Of a DNA stretch of 64,000 bases, positions 22,286 through 35,494 are shown piece by piece; positions within the stretch are counted from its first letter, which is position 1; every line of letters begins with the position of its first letter. Under the pieces are notes generated by a model. That model saw only the letters and a program-made list of their open reading frames with translations. It did no database searches and was not told where the DNA came from. The DNA is taken from assembly GCF_022682495.2 (NCBI RefSeq), contig NC_071397.1:13855082-13919081 (forward strand). Reading direction: 5' to 3'. The translations under genes were made by a program, and so were the position numbers. Source of the stretch: Desmodus rotundus (Eukaryota; Chordata; Mammalia; Chiroptera; Phyllostomidae).

Positions 22286-25200
22286 CAGATCTTTTGAAAT
22301 ACAATTTAAAGGAGAGTGTGGATAATTAGGAGCCTCAGGCCTAAGTAATGATATCCCTGAATTTGGTAGTGTCAAGAGGAGGAAAGACAAGGCCAGTGTA
22401 ACAGGTGCTGGAGGTGTTTGCGATTCCCATCCTCACTTCAGCTGCAGTGACTCAGAGCAGGTTTCTCTGCTCTGACATCTGGAAGATGGCTTCCAGCACC
22501 TCCAGCTGTGACTGCCAATGGACTGACTCCAGCTTAGCCATCTGTTGTGCTCCTAATCAATTCTATGAGTCATAAGCCATTTTAGCCCCTATAGAATCAG
22601 CTAGCTTTCTGGCCAGCAATGCACCCGACATCTTGCAATCATTTGAAAAGAGAATTCATCAGTCATTCAAGAAACATTTTGTCTTCTTGCTGAGAGCCAA
22701 ATTGCTGCCTAGGATGGAATCGGAAAGCAATACTTCAGCATTTTTGATTGCTCACCTGGTAAAATTTATCTGATGCAATTTATATCATGATCACAGCCTG
22801 AAAAAACAATTTCTCAAACCCTCGTGATGAACTGATTTAGGTAACTTAGATTATAATAATAAAATTGAGATTGTCTAAGGACTCTTCTCCAAAAAAGTAT
22901 TACTCATAAATCTGAGTATTCCTGAACATATATTAGGTCAGAATTTAAATTCACTATGGGCCAGAATTTCCTTACATTTTATAATGTTAATCTTACAGGT
23001 AAAAGATGTCAGGTTGGGAAAAATACAGTTAGAGAAAGTCTGAGTTTTAACCACAATCAGGGAATACAGAACTGTTAGGTAGGAAGCTACATAATGTTTG
23101 TCAGTGTGGAAAGCTTGTATAGCAAAACTTTGCTCTGGACCATACTTAAAAATTTTCTGTATCAACTTTTTTTTTCTTGTTTAAAGCAACTCTTAATTTT
23201 TATCTTGTTTACTTCAAGTTTTCAAACTGTGAAATTCATTTAAGCATATTGTCATATAACCTTAATAATGTTTCTTTAGTATCCTAAGAGTTTATTTCTT
23301 TGCCTCACAAAATGAGTAAGAAGAGTGGCTGCTTGCTTTATTAGCTAACACAAATATAATATGAAAAGTAATATAATTATAATCATTCTGTGCAAATGTT
23401 AAGCATCTAATCGATGCCAGGTGAAGGATACATTTGAAGGAACATTAGTTAAAAAGCTTTTGCCAGTAAATAGCAAAACATTGACTTAAACAATAAGGGA
23501 TTTCATTTTCTCACTTGTGGTTTGAAAGCAAGCAGCTTTTGAACTGATATAGTGACTTAATCAAATCATCAAAGATTCAGAGTCCACATTTTTATGAAGT
23601 TTCAAAGACGAAGATACTTGAAAACTGGATTAATGTGCAGTATAACCAAACTCATTAAAGTAAAAATAACTTGCTATAAAATACGTTAGGTTTTGGGCAA
23701 ATCTTCAGCCCCTGTAAACTCTTAACTCTGAAAAGGAAATTTCAATGTCACATTTCAATGTACCCACGTGAGTTATTTCCCCAAATATTAGAAAAATACA
23801 GTGCTCTGGACATATATGTAGTTCCCTTTAATCAAATTCTGTTGAACAGGACAGACAAGAGAGGCGACAGAAAGAAATGGGAATGGGCGTATCCAGTCCC
23901 ACGCCCTGCTCTGGTCCTATCGCAGGCCAATGCTGCATATCAGCCCTAGACTTGGAATAGTTTTTGAGCTTTCTGTACAATCCATTTAAAGAACCTCTCA
24001 GATTGGGTGGATAAGCTCCTGCTCCCCTCACTTCAGAGCTACTTCAGGTTCTAAAAAACAAAACAAAACCTGTATAGCTCAAAATGTCATAAGTAAGAGC
24101 TATTTTATGAATTTTTGGCTTAAAATTGGGGAAGTTCTTTGCTACACAGTCTTTATGTTCACTTAGTTTTTAAAAAAATATAAGCTAGCAAATAAAAATT
24201 TGAAATACATATTTTATTGTTGTTTTTATTTTTAAACATTCCTTTTATTTTTGACCTAAATAATATGAGGTAATAAATATATATGATCTTCTTCAGTGGT
24301 TTCTCATCCAGCCCCCTGCAAGGAGTTCCTCTCTGTGCTTCTACTTTCTGGGTACTACACGGTTTCTTATCTGTAAGAAGGATGGGTAAAGAGAAGTGGA
24401 GCTCCATGGTCAGGAGGCAGGGCTCATGGAGGGGGAGATCACTTGAGTATCTCTCTCATAAAATGGTGATCCAGAAGGTAGGAAGTTAGCCCTAAAATCT
24501 TCAATCTGCATCTTATTTTCTTCAGTATATTTGGACAGTGTAAATGACTACAGGTTCTTTGATCAAAGGACTTGGGAACTCATACTTGCTACAGTACTAG
24601 AGGGTTGTCCTCTTAGGGACATGTCTACTTTATTAATTGACAAGTTCTGAATCTGAAAATTGGCTCAGGTCTGGGCACTGAGCAAGGGTTTGTAGCTTTT
24701 TATTGGGTCGACAGTTCTCAGTCTCCTGATCATCAATTCTTGTCATTTTCTGGTTATAGATATTAAACTTGTTGGCTCTCTGTCCATTTCTCCCCCTAGT
24801 GATGTCACGCACTATTAACCATTTCCATAACACCCTGTGGGCCAAGACTACTTGGATGTGCCTCTGACCTTGATAGTTATTATGATCATTCCATCTTCCT
24901 GATTTCTGGCTGTAAAATGCCACCACCTGGACTCTATTAGTTCAAAGCTGTTTCACCCCCATGAATATTAATGAGTCCTGGCCTGATCTCTCTTACCATC
25001 AGCTCTGATCTGCAGAGGTGAACCACCACTAAACTGCTTAGTGACCGTGATGCCCTTCTCACCAGTTCATTCCTGAGAGCCTTGGTACTTTTTTATGTAC
25101 TCTCCCTAGATTATATTCTTGGGGTGTTTTATAGTGTTATGTATTCACATCAGCATCCCTACTTCCTTAATCTTTCTATTTCTTCATCCATATTCCAGGA

Positions 25201-25622
25201 AAGCTCAGGCATTTCCCCTCAATTCAGTATGGGACATTGATTTCTCCACACTTCTTAGAGCCTCTTATCACTGAGTTTGCCTCAGCCCCTGGGGTCTCTA
25301 CCAGCATGTTAAGCCTGTGTTCCAGTAAAGTACCCCAAGTCAATGAACCTGGTTTGTTCAGTGTTATGTCCCAGCCCTCTTGATCAAGCACCCTTAAAAT
25401 TCAATCCTAGAGAGATTCCTCTGCCTCCTACTGAAACATGCTAGCTAATTTCTGTAGCCACTTTAGGATAGTATATATTTTTTCTCTTTTAGGTCCATTA
25501 TATCTCCAGCCTGAGTGTGCTGGGATTTAAACTTATGTATCTGCACAATAGACAGGAGAGGTCGTGTATCTTCAGAAGGGAACACCTGTTTTGTTGTGGG
25601 AAAGTGGTGTCTTCAATGTCTT
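22286..25622. other. Long stretch without a supported gene
   Basis: Contains small G+C-richer islands at about 22390-22560, 23830-24030 and 24280-25450. Open frames up to 97 codons (24633-24926, reverse) carry no motif I recognise. The 24.3-25.4 kb block could be an old ERV-type internal fragment, but no LTR end, protease, RT or gag motif is visible. At 22400-22520 GCTGGAGGTG and CACCTCCAGC form 10-base inverted arms. Confidence 0.4.
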
Positions 25623-25624
25623 TT

Positions 25625-26290
25625 TGGGGGAATGGCCAAGAAATTCCTTTTGCTTAGAAAATAGGAAAAGTGTAGAAGAATAATGGGAGGTGATTTTGAA
25701 GATGATGGTGGTCACATTGATATTGAAAAAAATTGAACAATAAATAGCTAACAGGAGTTTTTAAGCTGATAACGAATGTAAGTACTAGAAAGTTTTTACA
25801 TAAAGTACAAAAATATAAACAAATAAATACGTAAAAAGTAAATTAAAATATTCAGTTGATTGAATATTTACAATGATATTTTTTACTGTTAGATAAATAA
25901 AAGTTAGAGAAGGATACAACAATTTGCATGACTTTTCTCCTAACAAAAATAATTTGCTTTCCGTATTGCAAATCCAGCCTCAATATGGCAAAGAAAACAT
26001 GTAGAAATTGTTTCTTATTTTAGAGCTTAAATATTGGCATGAATCTCACTCTACTTTCAGTCAAATTCTTCCCATCTCACCCCTTGCTACAAAACAACAG
26101 TGATTTAATTTTTTTACTATCTTTCAAGTAACACATATTTTTGCTTGAGAATTAAAATATGTTTGTGAAATACAAGTGCAGATTAGAAAATAATGATTAT
26201 AAAAGATATTTCTTTAAAACTCACCTCCCATCATTTTCCCGCCTTTCCCCCCATTTTCTAAGCAAAAGGAACTTTTTGGCCATTCCTCAA
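25625..26290. repeat. Inverted-repeat pair flanking ~520 bp
   Basis: About 25625-25700 is repeated in inverted orientation at about 26211-26290. The core AATGGCCAA, then TCCTTTTGCTTAGAAAAT, then ATGGGAGGTGA is shared; similarity is roughly 80% over ~70 bp by eye. The inner ~520 bp is AT-rich with no open frame of note. It may be an old nonautonomous DNA transposon or a local inverted duplication. Confidence 0.7.
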
Positions 26291-26391
26291 TAAATATAAA
26301 TTTGCTTATCTATTTAAAATGTAAGCAATAGTCAACACATATCTGGAAATGGTTAGCACCATTTTTTAACCTTGAAAGATTTATACTCATC

Positions 26392-26392
<1 letters not shown>

Positions 26393-26427
<35 letters not shown>

Positions 26428-26428
26428 A
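26393..26428. repeat. (TATC)n microsatellite
   Basis: Nine clean tetranucleotide units in an AT-rich setting. Confidence 0.95.
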
Positions 26429-26649
26429 TCTGATGAGTTTTTGAACTTGATTAATGTTCCAAAATAGTTATCTTGATTATAGTTATGGCCTTTGGTGTTA
26501 GATTATGAATTTGTTCCACTTACTTCCCAAGTAACTTTGGGAAATTTTGGTCTTTTCATTAATTTAATGGCAATAAGAATATCTACCTCAAATTTGTTGT
26601 GTTGATAAAAATCAAACAATGCTTACCAAAGGCAGACAAAGGTTTGACC

Positions 26650-27290
26650 TTATCACCCAGCAATTCTGCTTTGGGAATATATCTGAACAAAACCAAAACA
26701 GTGATTCTGAAGAATACATGCACCCCTGTGTTCATTGCAATGCTATTTACAATAGCCAAGATTTGGAAGCAGCCCAAGTGTCCATCAGTAGATGAGTGGG
26801 TAAAAAGAGCTGTGGTACACTTATAAAATGGAATACTACCCAGCCATAAAAAAGAAGGAAATCTTGCCTTGTGCGACAGCATGGAAGGACCTGGAGAGTA
26901 TTATGCTAAGTGAAGTGGCCAGTAAGAGAAAGACAAATACCCTATGGAATCTAATGAATAAAATAGAAGTAGACCCACAGATACAGAAAACAGATTGACA
27001 GCTATTAGAGGCGAAGGAGGTTGAGAGGCTGGGTAAAAAAGGTGAAGGGATTAAGCAAACAACAACAACAACAAAACACAGCTCATAGACACAGACAACC
27101 GTATGGTGATTACCAGAGGGCAAAGGGAGTTCGGGGAGATAGAAGAGAATGAAAGAGGTATATATAGTAACAGAAGGAGACTTGGCTTTGGGTAAGGAAC
27201 ACAGAATACAATAAACAGATGATGTATTATAGAACTGTACACCCGAATCCTATACAATTCTATTAACCAATATCACCCCAATAAATTCAA
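26650..27290 (+). mobile_element. 5'-truncated L1 3' end
   Basis: Starts in the ORF2 C-terminal region (CACCCAGCAATTCTGCTTTG, AATAGCCAAGATTTGGAAGC), continues through AGTATTATGCTAAGTGAAGT and the 3' UTR, and ends near CCAATATCACCCCAATAAAT. Frameshifts and stops break all ORF2 frames. It directly adjoins the older L1M that begins near 27310. Confidence 0.85.
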
Positions 27291-27309
27291 TACAGTTTTT
27301 GCATTTAAA

Positions 27310-29491
27310 AGAAAAAAGACAAAAAAGAATGAAAAAGATGAAAAATAGACAGAAACCCAAAAATAAAAGGGCAGATTAATAATATAACATATCAATAATG
27401 ATGCAAATTAATTGATTTAAATATATTAATTAAAGGAAGACATTGGCATAGTAGATAAAGAAACATGACCCAACTATATGCTATTTAAAGCAAATCATTT
27501 CAAATTCAATAATATAGGCATGGCTGAAAATAAGAATGGAAAAAGATAGATGGGGCTAGCATTAATTTAAAAAATAACAGAATTGTCTATATTAACATCA
27601 GTTAAGTAGATTTCAGATTAAGGAAAACTATGAGAAAAAAAGCATATTGCATAACAATGGGATCAATCCACTGAGAAGATGTAACTATCTATCCTTTAGG
27701 TGTGAGAGGAAGTAAAGCATGATCATAATACATGAAGCAAAATCGAATGTAGGAGTAGTAGACAAATATACAATTACAGTTTGGAATTTCAAATCACTTA
27801 TGTAGTGTTTGATAGAGCAACTAGAAAGAACATTAACAAGGCTACAGGTAAATAATATACTCAATCAAAAGGATCTAATTGACATAATAAAACACCACAC
27901 ACACACAAAATAGCAGAATATATATATATATTTTTCAAGTACCTATGGCCATCCACCAAGATAGACCGTATTCTGAGTCATAACACAAAACAGTAAACTT
28001 AAAAGAATTAAAATAATACAGACTATTTCTTAACTATGTTGAAATCAAACTAGAAATCAATAACATAAAGAAAAAGGAAAATCTTTAAATACTTGAAAAA
28101 TAAAATACACTTGCAAATAATCTATGACTTATCAAGAAAGTCTCAAAGCAAATAAATATCCATACACAAAATTAAATAAAAAATGTACAATGTTAAAATA
28201 CTTGGGAAGCTGTATTGAGAAGGCAATTTATAGCATTTAGTGCTTACATTGGAAAAGAGAAAATGTCTCATTAATAATCTAATTTGCTACTTCAAGAATC
28301 TAGAAAGATAAAAGCAAAATAAAGCTAAAACAAACAGAAAAAAGGAGATAATGAATATAAGGGCAAAAATTAATAAAACTGAAAACAGAAACTATAGAGA
28401 AAAATCATTAAATAAAAACCAGGCTCTTCGAAAAAATCAATAAAATTGATAAATTTTTAGCAAGACTGTCAAAAATAAAAATACAGAAGATACAAATCTC
28501 CAATAACAGGAATGAAAGAGGGAATCATGAAAGATTCTGTAGTCATTAAAATTATATTAAAAAGCTAATACTGTTATGAACTTTATACTCATAATTTTGT
28601 AAACTTAGAACAATTGGGTAATTTCCTGAAAACTGAAAACTACCCCAAGTTAATCAAGATGAAAAAGATTATTTGAATGATCCTATAATCATTAGATAAA
28701 TCAAACGTTATTAAAAAGCTCTCCTAAAAAAATCTGAATGCCTCGATGTTTCACCAGATAATAGTAACAAATATTTATAGAATTAACACAAGTTAAGAAA
28801 AAGTCCCTTTCAGACAGTAGAGGAGGAAAAAACCCTTGTCAACTCATTTCACGTGGCAGGATTAGCACACCAAAAGCAGACGCAGATAGTACAAAAAGTA
28901 GAAAATAATGACTCAATAGCTATCATAAAATGTAGACATGAAAATCCTCAACAAAATATTATCAAATAGAATCCCCAGTGTATAAGTAATTACACACCAT
29001 AACCAAATGAGATTTGTTCTATGTATTCAAGGCTGCTTCAACATTTGAAAAAAAATGTAATGCACCGTATTAACACACTAAAGAACAAAGCCATATGAAT
29101 ATATCAAGTGAGGCAGAAAAAGCATTAGACAAATTCATCACCTATTCATTATAATCTCTCAGTAAGCTAAAAACTGAAGAGAATTAAGTGAAGTTGAAAC
29201 TTGATAAAGAATATGTACAAAAAAGCTGTAGCCACCATCATACTTAATGCATAAAAGTTTCCCTTAAAGATCAGGAAAAAGTGATAACATAAGCAAGAAA
29301 AGCAAAGTGCATGCAGATTGAAAAAGCAAATAAGTGCACTAGAAGAAATGAGATTGTCCTTATTTGCAGATGGTATTACTGCCTACATAAAAACCCTAAG
29401 GAATCTGTAAGAACAGTCCTAGGACTAAATAGTGACTTCAGCAAGGTTGCGGGGTACAAGATTAACACACACACACAAAACCACATTTCTA
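27310..29491 (+). mobile_element. Old L1M, part 1 (ORF2)
   Basis: A decayed L1M-type ORF2 in forward orientation: ACCCAACTATATGCTATTTA, GAATGGAAAAAGATAGATGG, later TAAAAACCAGGCTCTTCGAA and AACAAAGCCATATGAATATA, all in family order. Every frame has many stops. A mariner element interrupts it at 29494 and L1M resumes at 30172. Confidence 0.8.
29311..29490 (+). pseudogene. L1M ORF2 reverse transcriptase catalytic region, broken
   Basis: One frame encodes RRNEIVLICR, then KNPKESVRTVLGLNSDFSKV and AGYKIN, the segment that follows the catalytic loop of L1 reverse transcriptase. The catalytic FADD motif appears only in another frame as LFADG, so there is a frameshift and the second aspartate is lost. 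The enzyme cannot be active. Confidence 0.85.
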
Positions 29492-29493
29492 TA

Positions 29494-30169
29494 TGAGGTC
29501 TGTCCAGAAAGTATTCAGCCATGTACTATGAAAAATAGAGATATTCATTGAAGAAGATACAAGATACAAAACACATTGTACATAGGGCAATGATGCCTCA
29601 GTCTCCTTCAAAGTAGGCACCTTGGGACCTCACACAGGTCTCCCAGTTACCATGAGCTGCCCCATCATATTTTCCTGAATCTCATCCATGGTCTGAATCA
29701 CTTCCCTTTCAAAGGTGATTTTAGTTTTTTAGAGGAAAAGGCAGAAGTCACAGGGCACTAAATCCAGGCTGTAGGGGGGCTGAGTCACCTGGGTGATTTG
29801 ATGTTTTGCCAAAAACCTCTGCACTAGTCGGATGCATGCATAGGCATGTTGTCGTGATGAAGCTGCCAGTTGCCCACAGATGTGGTCTTCTGACTCATCC
29901 AAATAGTTTCTGCAGAAGAATGTTTAAGATTAATGCAACATTTGATGCAGATTCATTGTTCCGCTCACTCAGTCATTTTGAATGCGACGGCCACACAGTA
30001 CACATGCTCACTCAGTGGCATCTACTGCCCCCACTGACTAGTACAGTGAAGCCGTCATTGTTCACACATGTACATTCCAGTTCACTCTCCTTGGCTGTCA
30101 GGTTACACTGATGTTGCACAAACCATTATCATATTAACAATATTTGGACTTTTTCTGAAGAGACCTTGG
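29494..30169 (-). mobile_element. Mariner deletion derivative, copy 1
   Basis: Inserted in L1M at a TA site (29492-29493 and 30170-30171). Terminal inverted repeats read GAGGTCTGTCCAGAAAGT at the left end and, on the reverse strand from the right end, AAGGTCTCTTCAGAAAAAGT. On the reverse strand a start region near 29980 is joined after about 40 codons to the last part of a DD34D-type transposase (WQLHHDN near 29870). The element is 676 bp, about half the usual mariner length, with a large internal deletion. Stops and frameshifts are present. Confidence 0.9.
29690..29985 (-). pseudogene. Mariner transposase remnant
   Basis: On the reverse strand, codons near 29984 begin MTE and continue with ICIK and HSSAETIWM, the extreme N-terminus. 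They run straight into GNWQLHHDN, which carries the second catalytic aspartate. The downstream third-aspartate block is frameshifted and interrupted by stops. The DNA-binding domain and the first catalytic aspartate are missing. The same joint occurs in the copy at 63467-64000. Confidence 0.8.
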
Positions 30170-30171
30170 TA

Positions 30172-32065
30172 TGTTACCTACTAACAACTACAAATACTGG
30201 GCACCAAAAGTGAAAACACAACATCATTTACCATAGCTTGAAAGGAAAAGAAATACTTACACTGTTAAAAAATATAAACAGAATTAGTATGCTGATGATT
30301 ATAAAATAAATCAAAAAGACCAAGATAAAAGGAGACATACTGTCTTCGCAGATTGAAAATGTAGCATAGTAATGATGTCAGGTAGCTCAGACTGATCTAT
30401 TGGTTTCATGTAATTCTAATGAAAAGCACAGATGGGTGTTTCGTAGACATAGAAAAACTTATTCTAAAAAGTTGTGTGGAAAGGCACAAGTCCTAGAATA
30501 ACTAAAACAATCTGGAAACAAAGGTGGGAGGAATTACTCTATTCAATATTAAGGCTTACTTTATAGTTACAGTAACCAAGATAGTGTGGTATCAGCAAAG
30601 GAATAGACCTCATAGATCAATGAAATAGAATAGAGAATACAGATGTAGACCCACACAAATATGCACTAGGTTTGAAAAGGATGCAAAAAAATAATTTACT
30701 GGAAGAAAAATGGTACTGGAGTAATTAGACATAATTAAGAAAAAATAATGAAATATTAACTAAAATAGACCATGGACTTAAATGTATACCATAAAACGAC
30801 TTAAAAATAGGATATATTTTTTTCTGTATTGTAGTTAGGCAAAGTTTTTGACACCAAAAAGTAAAAAAGAATAAAAAGGTAAATTAGAAAATCAAAATAA
30901 AAAAACAAACATTTACTCTGTGAAAAAAACCTGTAGAGAGAATAAAAATACTCGCTACAGATTGTTAAAAAAATGTTTGCAAATTAAATACCCAACAAAG
31001 GACTATGGTCTAGAAATATATATTTATACGCTCTATAATGACTACTAAAGAATCCAGTTAGAAAATGGACAAAGACATGAAGAGGTCTTTTTCTGAAGAG
31101 GATAGGCGGATAGCAAATAAGCACATTGAAAGATATTCAAAGTCAGTTAGTTAGTAGGGAAATGCAAATCACCCTCACAATGAAATATCAGTACATACCT
31201 ATCAGTTTGGACAAAATCAACAATAAACATAACATTTAACACTGGCAAGGATGTGGAGAAACTGGATTGCTGGTATGTTGCTGGTGGGAATGTAAACTGG
31301 TACAGTCACACTGGAAACTAAGTTGGTGGTCTTTTATAAAACTAAGCATGCAGTTATCCCACACAATTATACAGCAGTTGTATTAAATGACATTTATCAC
31401 AGAGGAATAAAACTTATGTTCACATAACAGCCGGTACCCAATTGTTCATAACAGCTTTATTCACAACATAAAATCTTTAAACAGCCCAGATGTTCCTCAA
31501 TGAGCGATGGTTAGAAACTGTGGAACATCTGTACTATGGAATATTACTCAGCAACAACCCTGATGAAGCTGTAGGGAATTATGCTGAGGGAATTATGCCG
31601 ATCCCCAAAGGTTATGAATGCTTGATTCTGACATTGTAGAAATGGAGAACAGACTAGTGGTTGTCAGCAGTAAGGGTGGGAAGGGGCAGACGTGAGTAGT
31701 GGGAAGTTCAGTGTGGTTATAAAAAGCCACAGGACGGATACTATTGGTGCTATTCTGTATCTTGACTGTGGTGGTCGGTAAACAAACCATGACAAAACTG
31801 TATAGGGCTAAGCACACACATGTGCAATGAAATGGGATATTTGAACAAGATCAGCGGATTACATCAGTGTCAATCCTTGTGTAATGTATTATACTTTTGC
31901 AAGATGTTGCCATTGGCAGAAACTGGGAAAAGGGTATGCGAGATTTTCCTGTATTATTTCTTGAAACTTCACGGGAATCTACAATTATCTTCAAATAAGA
32001 AATTTAATTTGAAAATTGAATGGAGGTACAGGTGCAATGTCTGTTTGAGTGAGGAAGATATGTTT
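30172..32065 (+). mobile_element. Old L1M, part 2 (ORF2 C-terminus and 3' UTR)
   Basis: Continues the L1M directly after the mariner (CTACTAACAACTACAAATAC). Landmarks in order: GAAATGCAAATCACCCTCAC, TGGTGGGAATGTAAACTGG, CTATGGAATATTACTCAGCA, GATGTTGCCATTGGCAGAAA, and CTACAATTATCTTCAAATAA near the 3' end. With part 1 it makes about 4.1 kb of one L1 copy, the longest in this half of the window. Confidence 0.85.
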
Positions 32066-33051
32066 CAGTAAATTATAAAATAAGAGCAATTTGGTAACAG
32101 TTCCAAAATGGTAACAGTTCCCATTTCTAGAAGTCCTGAAACAGGAAAAAGAGGGTAAAAGTGTTTCGTAAGGGCAGTTTTTGAAAAGGAAAGCTGTTTC
32201 AGGGTGGAAAATAAATGACCTGACAAGCTGAGCTGAGAGCTGACGTCCTAGACATCACGCATCAGATCAGGGCAGGCAGGGACAAAGTTTGTGTCCACTC
32301 AGCATCTCTGTCCGTGCAGTATTACAAAACACTCTGGAAACCTCTGTCTGTTCCTCTGAACAGCATTCTCCAGGTATCAGAAAACTCCCAGGACCTAAAA
32401 AATGCTGAGGGAATTTTCAGACATTATCAATATTCCACACAGAACAAGAACAACAGCAGAAAGAAATTCAAAATATTGTAAGAAGCAAATACAGCCTATC
32501 TATGCTATTAAAATTCCGGTCCCATTCTCATCCTGCTTGAATGGCTGAAGGATTTGAGAATAAGAAATGCTCTCAATTAGAATTTCTCTGAAGTGTGAAA
32601 GTTACTCAAGCACAGTGAAGGCAATGGAAACACTTGTGTCTTAGCTACAAGGTGTCTTATGTTCTTAGTAATCTAATTACTACGAAAAATGGGGGACATC
32701 TGTTATAGCGTCAACAATGAAAAATTGGAAAAAGGAAGTACTGGGTATAAGTTTCTTTTAAATAGAAAATATTCATTCTTTTAGTAATTTGCTTCACATC
32801 AAATCTCATTTTTATTTTTTCCCTTTGACTGCAAAGGCTTATTTCTCTCTCTCGTATTTGATGGGCAGCTTTCTTCTTGGCAGAAATTAGGTAGGCATGG
32901 CATTGCCAACCTCTTTCCAGTTAGGACTTCTAATGCTCGCTTACGAGGGTTCTTCCAACTGCACCAAGAGGAAAATGGGTGCAAATCCTTATTGTCTGAG
33001 TGCTAGAAGGGACATCTGCCACCAAGTAAGGAGCTGCAGTACGTGTGGAAC
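32066..33051. other. No gene seen
   Basis: Mostly AT-rich, becoming G+C-richer from about 32860. Overlapping frames of 61-76 codons on both strands near 32900-33120 have no recognised motif and partly overlap the MITE that follows. Confidence 0.45.
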
Positions 33052-33227
33052 CAGGGCAGGCTTCGCGACTTGTGCTCTGTCTTGTCACACCAGGCCGCTT
33101 ACTCAAAGGGCCCAACGCTTGGTTTAATGCTGTGCTCTCAATGTTTTGAAATTCTTAGTAATTTTTGAACAAAGAGCTTAGCATTTTTATTTTTCAGTGG
33201 GTCCTTCAAATTATGAATCTGGTCCTG
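33052..33227. mobile_element. hAT-type MITE
   Basis: Ends are CAGGGCAGGC at the left and, on the reverse strand from the right, CAGGACCAGA, which are hAT-like CAGG termini. The body on the reverse strand (TTGTTCAAAAATTACTAAGA, then AGCATTAAACCAAGCG) matches a mammalian nonautonomous hAT element that I remember but cannot name with certainty. The possible 8-bp target duplication is imperfect. Confidence 0.65.
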
Positions 33228-33919
33228 GTTGGATCTGAACTCTGCGGATGAGAGTAGCTGCCTCTCTGTACCATGGGAGAGGAAATTTCTTGACCTGACA
33301 CACCTGGACACTCGGCTCCTAGTGTGTTGGGCGTGGAGATGACTCAACTGTGCTGAACTCCTTTCTCTCATTGTTGGGGATCCACCAGTCTCCGGTAGTG
33401 CACCAGTCACAAAATATTTGGAATGTTTTGTTTACCCGAGAGAGCTTACCCAGATAGAAAAAAAAGGCAGGAAAGGGAATGTGACAAGCCAAACCAGAGT
33501 CCAGTTACGTCAGGTACTGTAGAAAGTACTTCCTCTTATGTTCCTGGTTCGTTCTATCACCTAAAAAAGAACCATTAAGCATCTCGAAGGGTTTGCCCAC
33601 TTATAAGTGTTTTGTCACTATTTTAATGCTTGATATTCTGGGAGGTGTTTTAAGCAGCAGAGAGTTAATGTATGCAATTCACTTTTAAATCTTGGGTAGA
33701 GAGACACAAAATGTAGTGGATATACGTCCACAGAAAAGAAAAATACTCTTCGCAAATGCTCATTACATGAGTACTGTGGGATTATGAAATTGTTCACACG
33801 TTTTGTACATGGTTGAATATTTTTACTGCGATATATGTATGAGCAAATGGGTTTTCAGTGCTAAAAAATGTAGCTACCATTGTAAGTTCTTAACTGTAAT
33901 AGTGAGTTTTCTTTTTTCT
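33228..33919. other. No gene seen
   Basis: About 33228-33420 is moderately G+C-rich and has a 90-codon reverse frame that extends into the MITE; nothing in it is recognisable. The rest is AT-rich. Confidence 0.45.
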
Positions 33920-35345
33920 TTTTTTAAAAACAGCTTTACTAATGTATAACATGTATCATAGTATTAAACTATCTTAATATACAATTCAATGATATTTAGT
34001 AAATTTTACAGATTATTGACAACCACCACTATTATCTTGTTTTAGAACATTTTGATGACTCTTTTAAAATATTCCCCATGCAATCAATCCCTATTCTCTC
34101 CAGGCAAGCCCTAGTCTACTTTCTGTTCATACGGACTTACCTTTTCTGGATATTTTGTATAAATTAATATTTTTATTTTGGAAACTTTTAAATTAGTAAA
34201 TCAATTTCTTTCTTTCTTTTCCCCCCCCCAAAAGTTCCATTTCTTCTTGAGTCAGCTTGAGAAATTACCATCTTTCTTGGAATTTTTCCAATTACTCTAG
34301 GCTATACATATAATACTCCTTTAGAACCCTTTTTATTTCTGAAAGGTCAATAGTAATTCCTCTTTTATTCTTGATTTTAGTAATTTGAGTCTTCTCTCTC
34401 TTTTGTTTTTTAAGAACTACCTAAAGTTTTGTTAATATGACTATTCTTTTCAAAGAACCAATTTTTGGTCTCATTGGTTTTCTCCATTGTTTTTCTGTTT
34501 TCTGTTTCATTGGTTTTCATCCTGATCTTCACTATATTTTTCCTTTGGTTACCTTTGGTTTAACTTGCTCTTTTTTTTCTAGTTTTTTAATGTAGAAGAT
34601 TAAGTTATTGATTTATATCTTTCTTCTTTTCTAATATAAGCATTTGTAATTCTAAATTTCCCTATGATACTTCTTTAAATTAGTACTATAAATTTTTATA
34701 TGTTGCATTTTCTTTTTCATTAAGTTAAATATTTAAAAATTTACATTGTAATTTACTGTTTGACCAATGGGCTATTTAGAAATGCATTATCTAGTTAACC
34801 AAATATTTGTGATTTTTTCTAATTTTATTCTGTTTTTGATTTCTAATATAACTTCATTTTGCTCAGAAAACACACTTTGTATGATTCCAGTTCTTAGAAA
34901 TGTTTTGAGACTTTTCTATGAACTAGTCCACGTTCTATCCTGGTGAATGTTCCATGTTTACTTGTAATGAATTGTTCCCTGGTATTACAGTGGAGTACTC
35001 CATAGATGTAAGTTAACATAATTGTTAGTCTTATTCATTCTTTTTATCATACTGATTTTCTGTCTAACTTTCAATCAATTATTGGGAATGTGCTATTGAA
35101 GTCTCCAACTTGTTTTTTTTTAATATTATCTCTTCCCTTCAATTCTGTAAGTTTTTGCTTCATGGATTTTCTGTTTTTAGGTGTGTGTATATGTTTGGAA
35201 TTGCTTTATCTTCCTAAAGAATTGACTATTGTGTTCATTATAAAACAGCCCTGTTTTTTTTCTATTAACATTAAAAAAATCCAAGTAAATTGTGACTCAT
35301 ATTAGTAAAGTCAATAATTTAGGATTATTATAGTTAATGTTGCAT
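33920..35345 (-). mobile_element. Reverse-strand L1M: 3' UTR piece and ORF2 piece
   Basis: About 33920-34175 is an antisense L1M 3' UTR (CTAGTCTACTTTCTGTTCAT and TTTCTGGATATTTTGTATAA). About 34190-35345 is antisense ORF2 (AGAACCAATTTTTGGTCTCA, GACCAATGGGCTATTTAGAA, ATCCTGGTGAATGTTCCATG, AGTCTCCAACTT). The middle of the element is missing, so this is a deleted copy or two adjacent fragments. No frame is intact. Confidence 0.8.
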
Positions 35346-35494
35346 AGTGGATCTTTTTTTCATTCTCTTACATTCAAAAACTTCGTGTATTTGTATCTAC
35401 AGTGTGAATAGTCCTATAACCACTGATGTTCAGTGTAAAAGTTCTCCAGGAAATCAGAACCAATATAATGTGTGTATATATATTTATATATGTA

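Noticed and set aside
24280..25450. ERV internal region or processed pseudogene
   Set aside because: Base composition hinted at it, but no gag/pol motif, poly-A tail, LTR end or recognisable protein fragment could be read.
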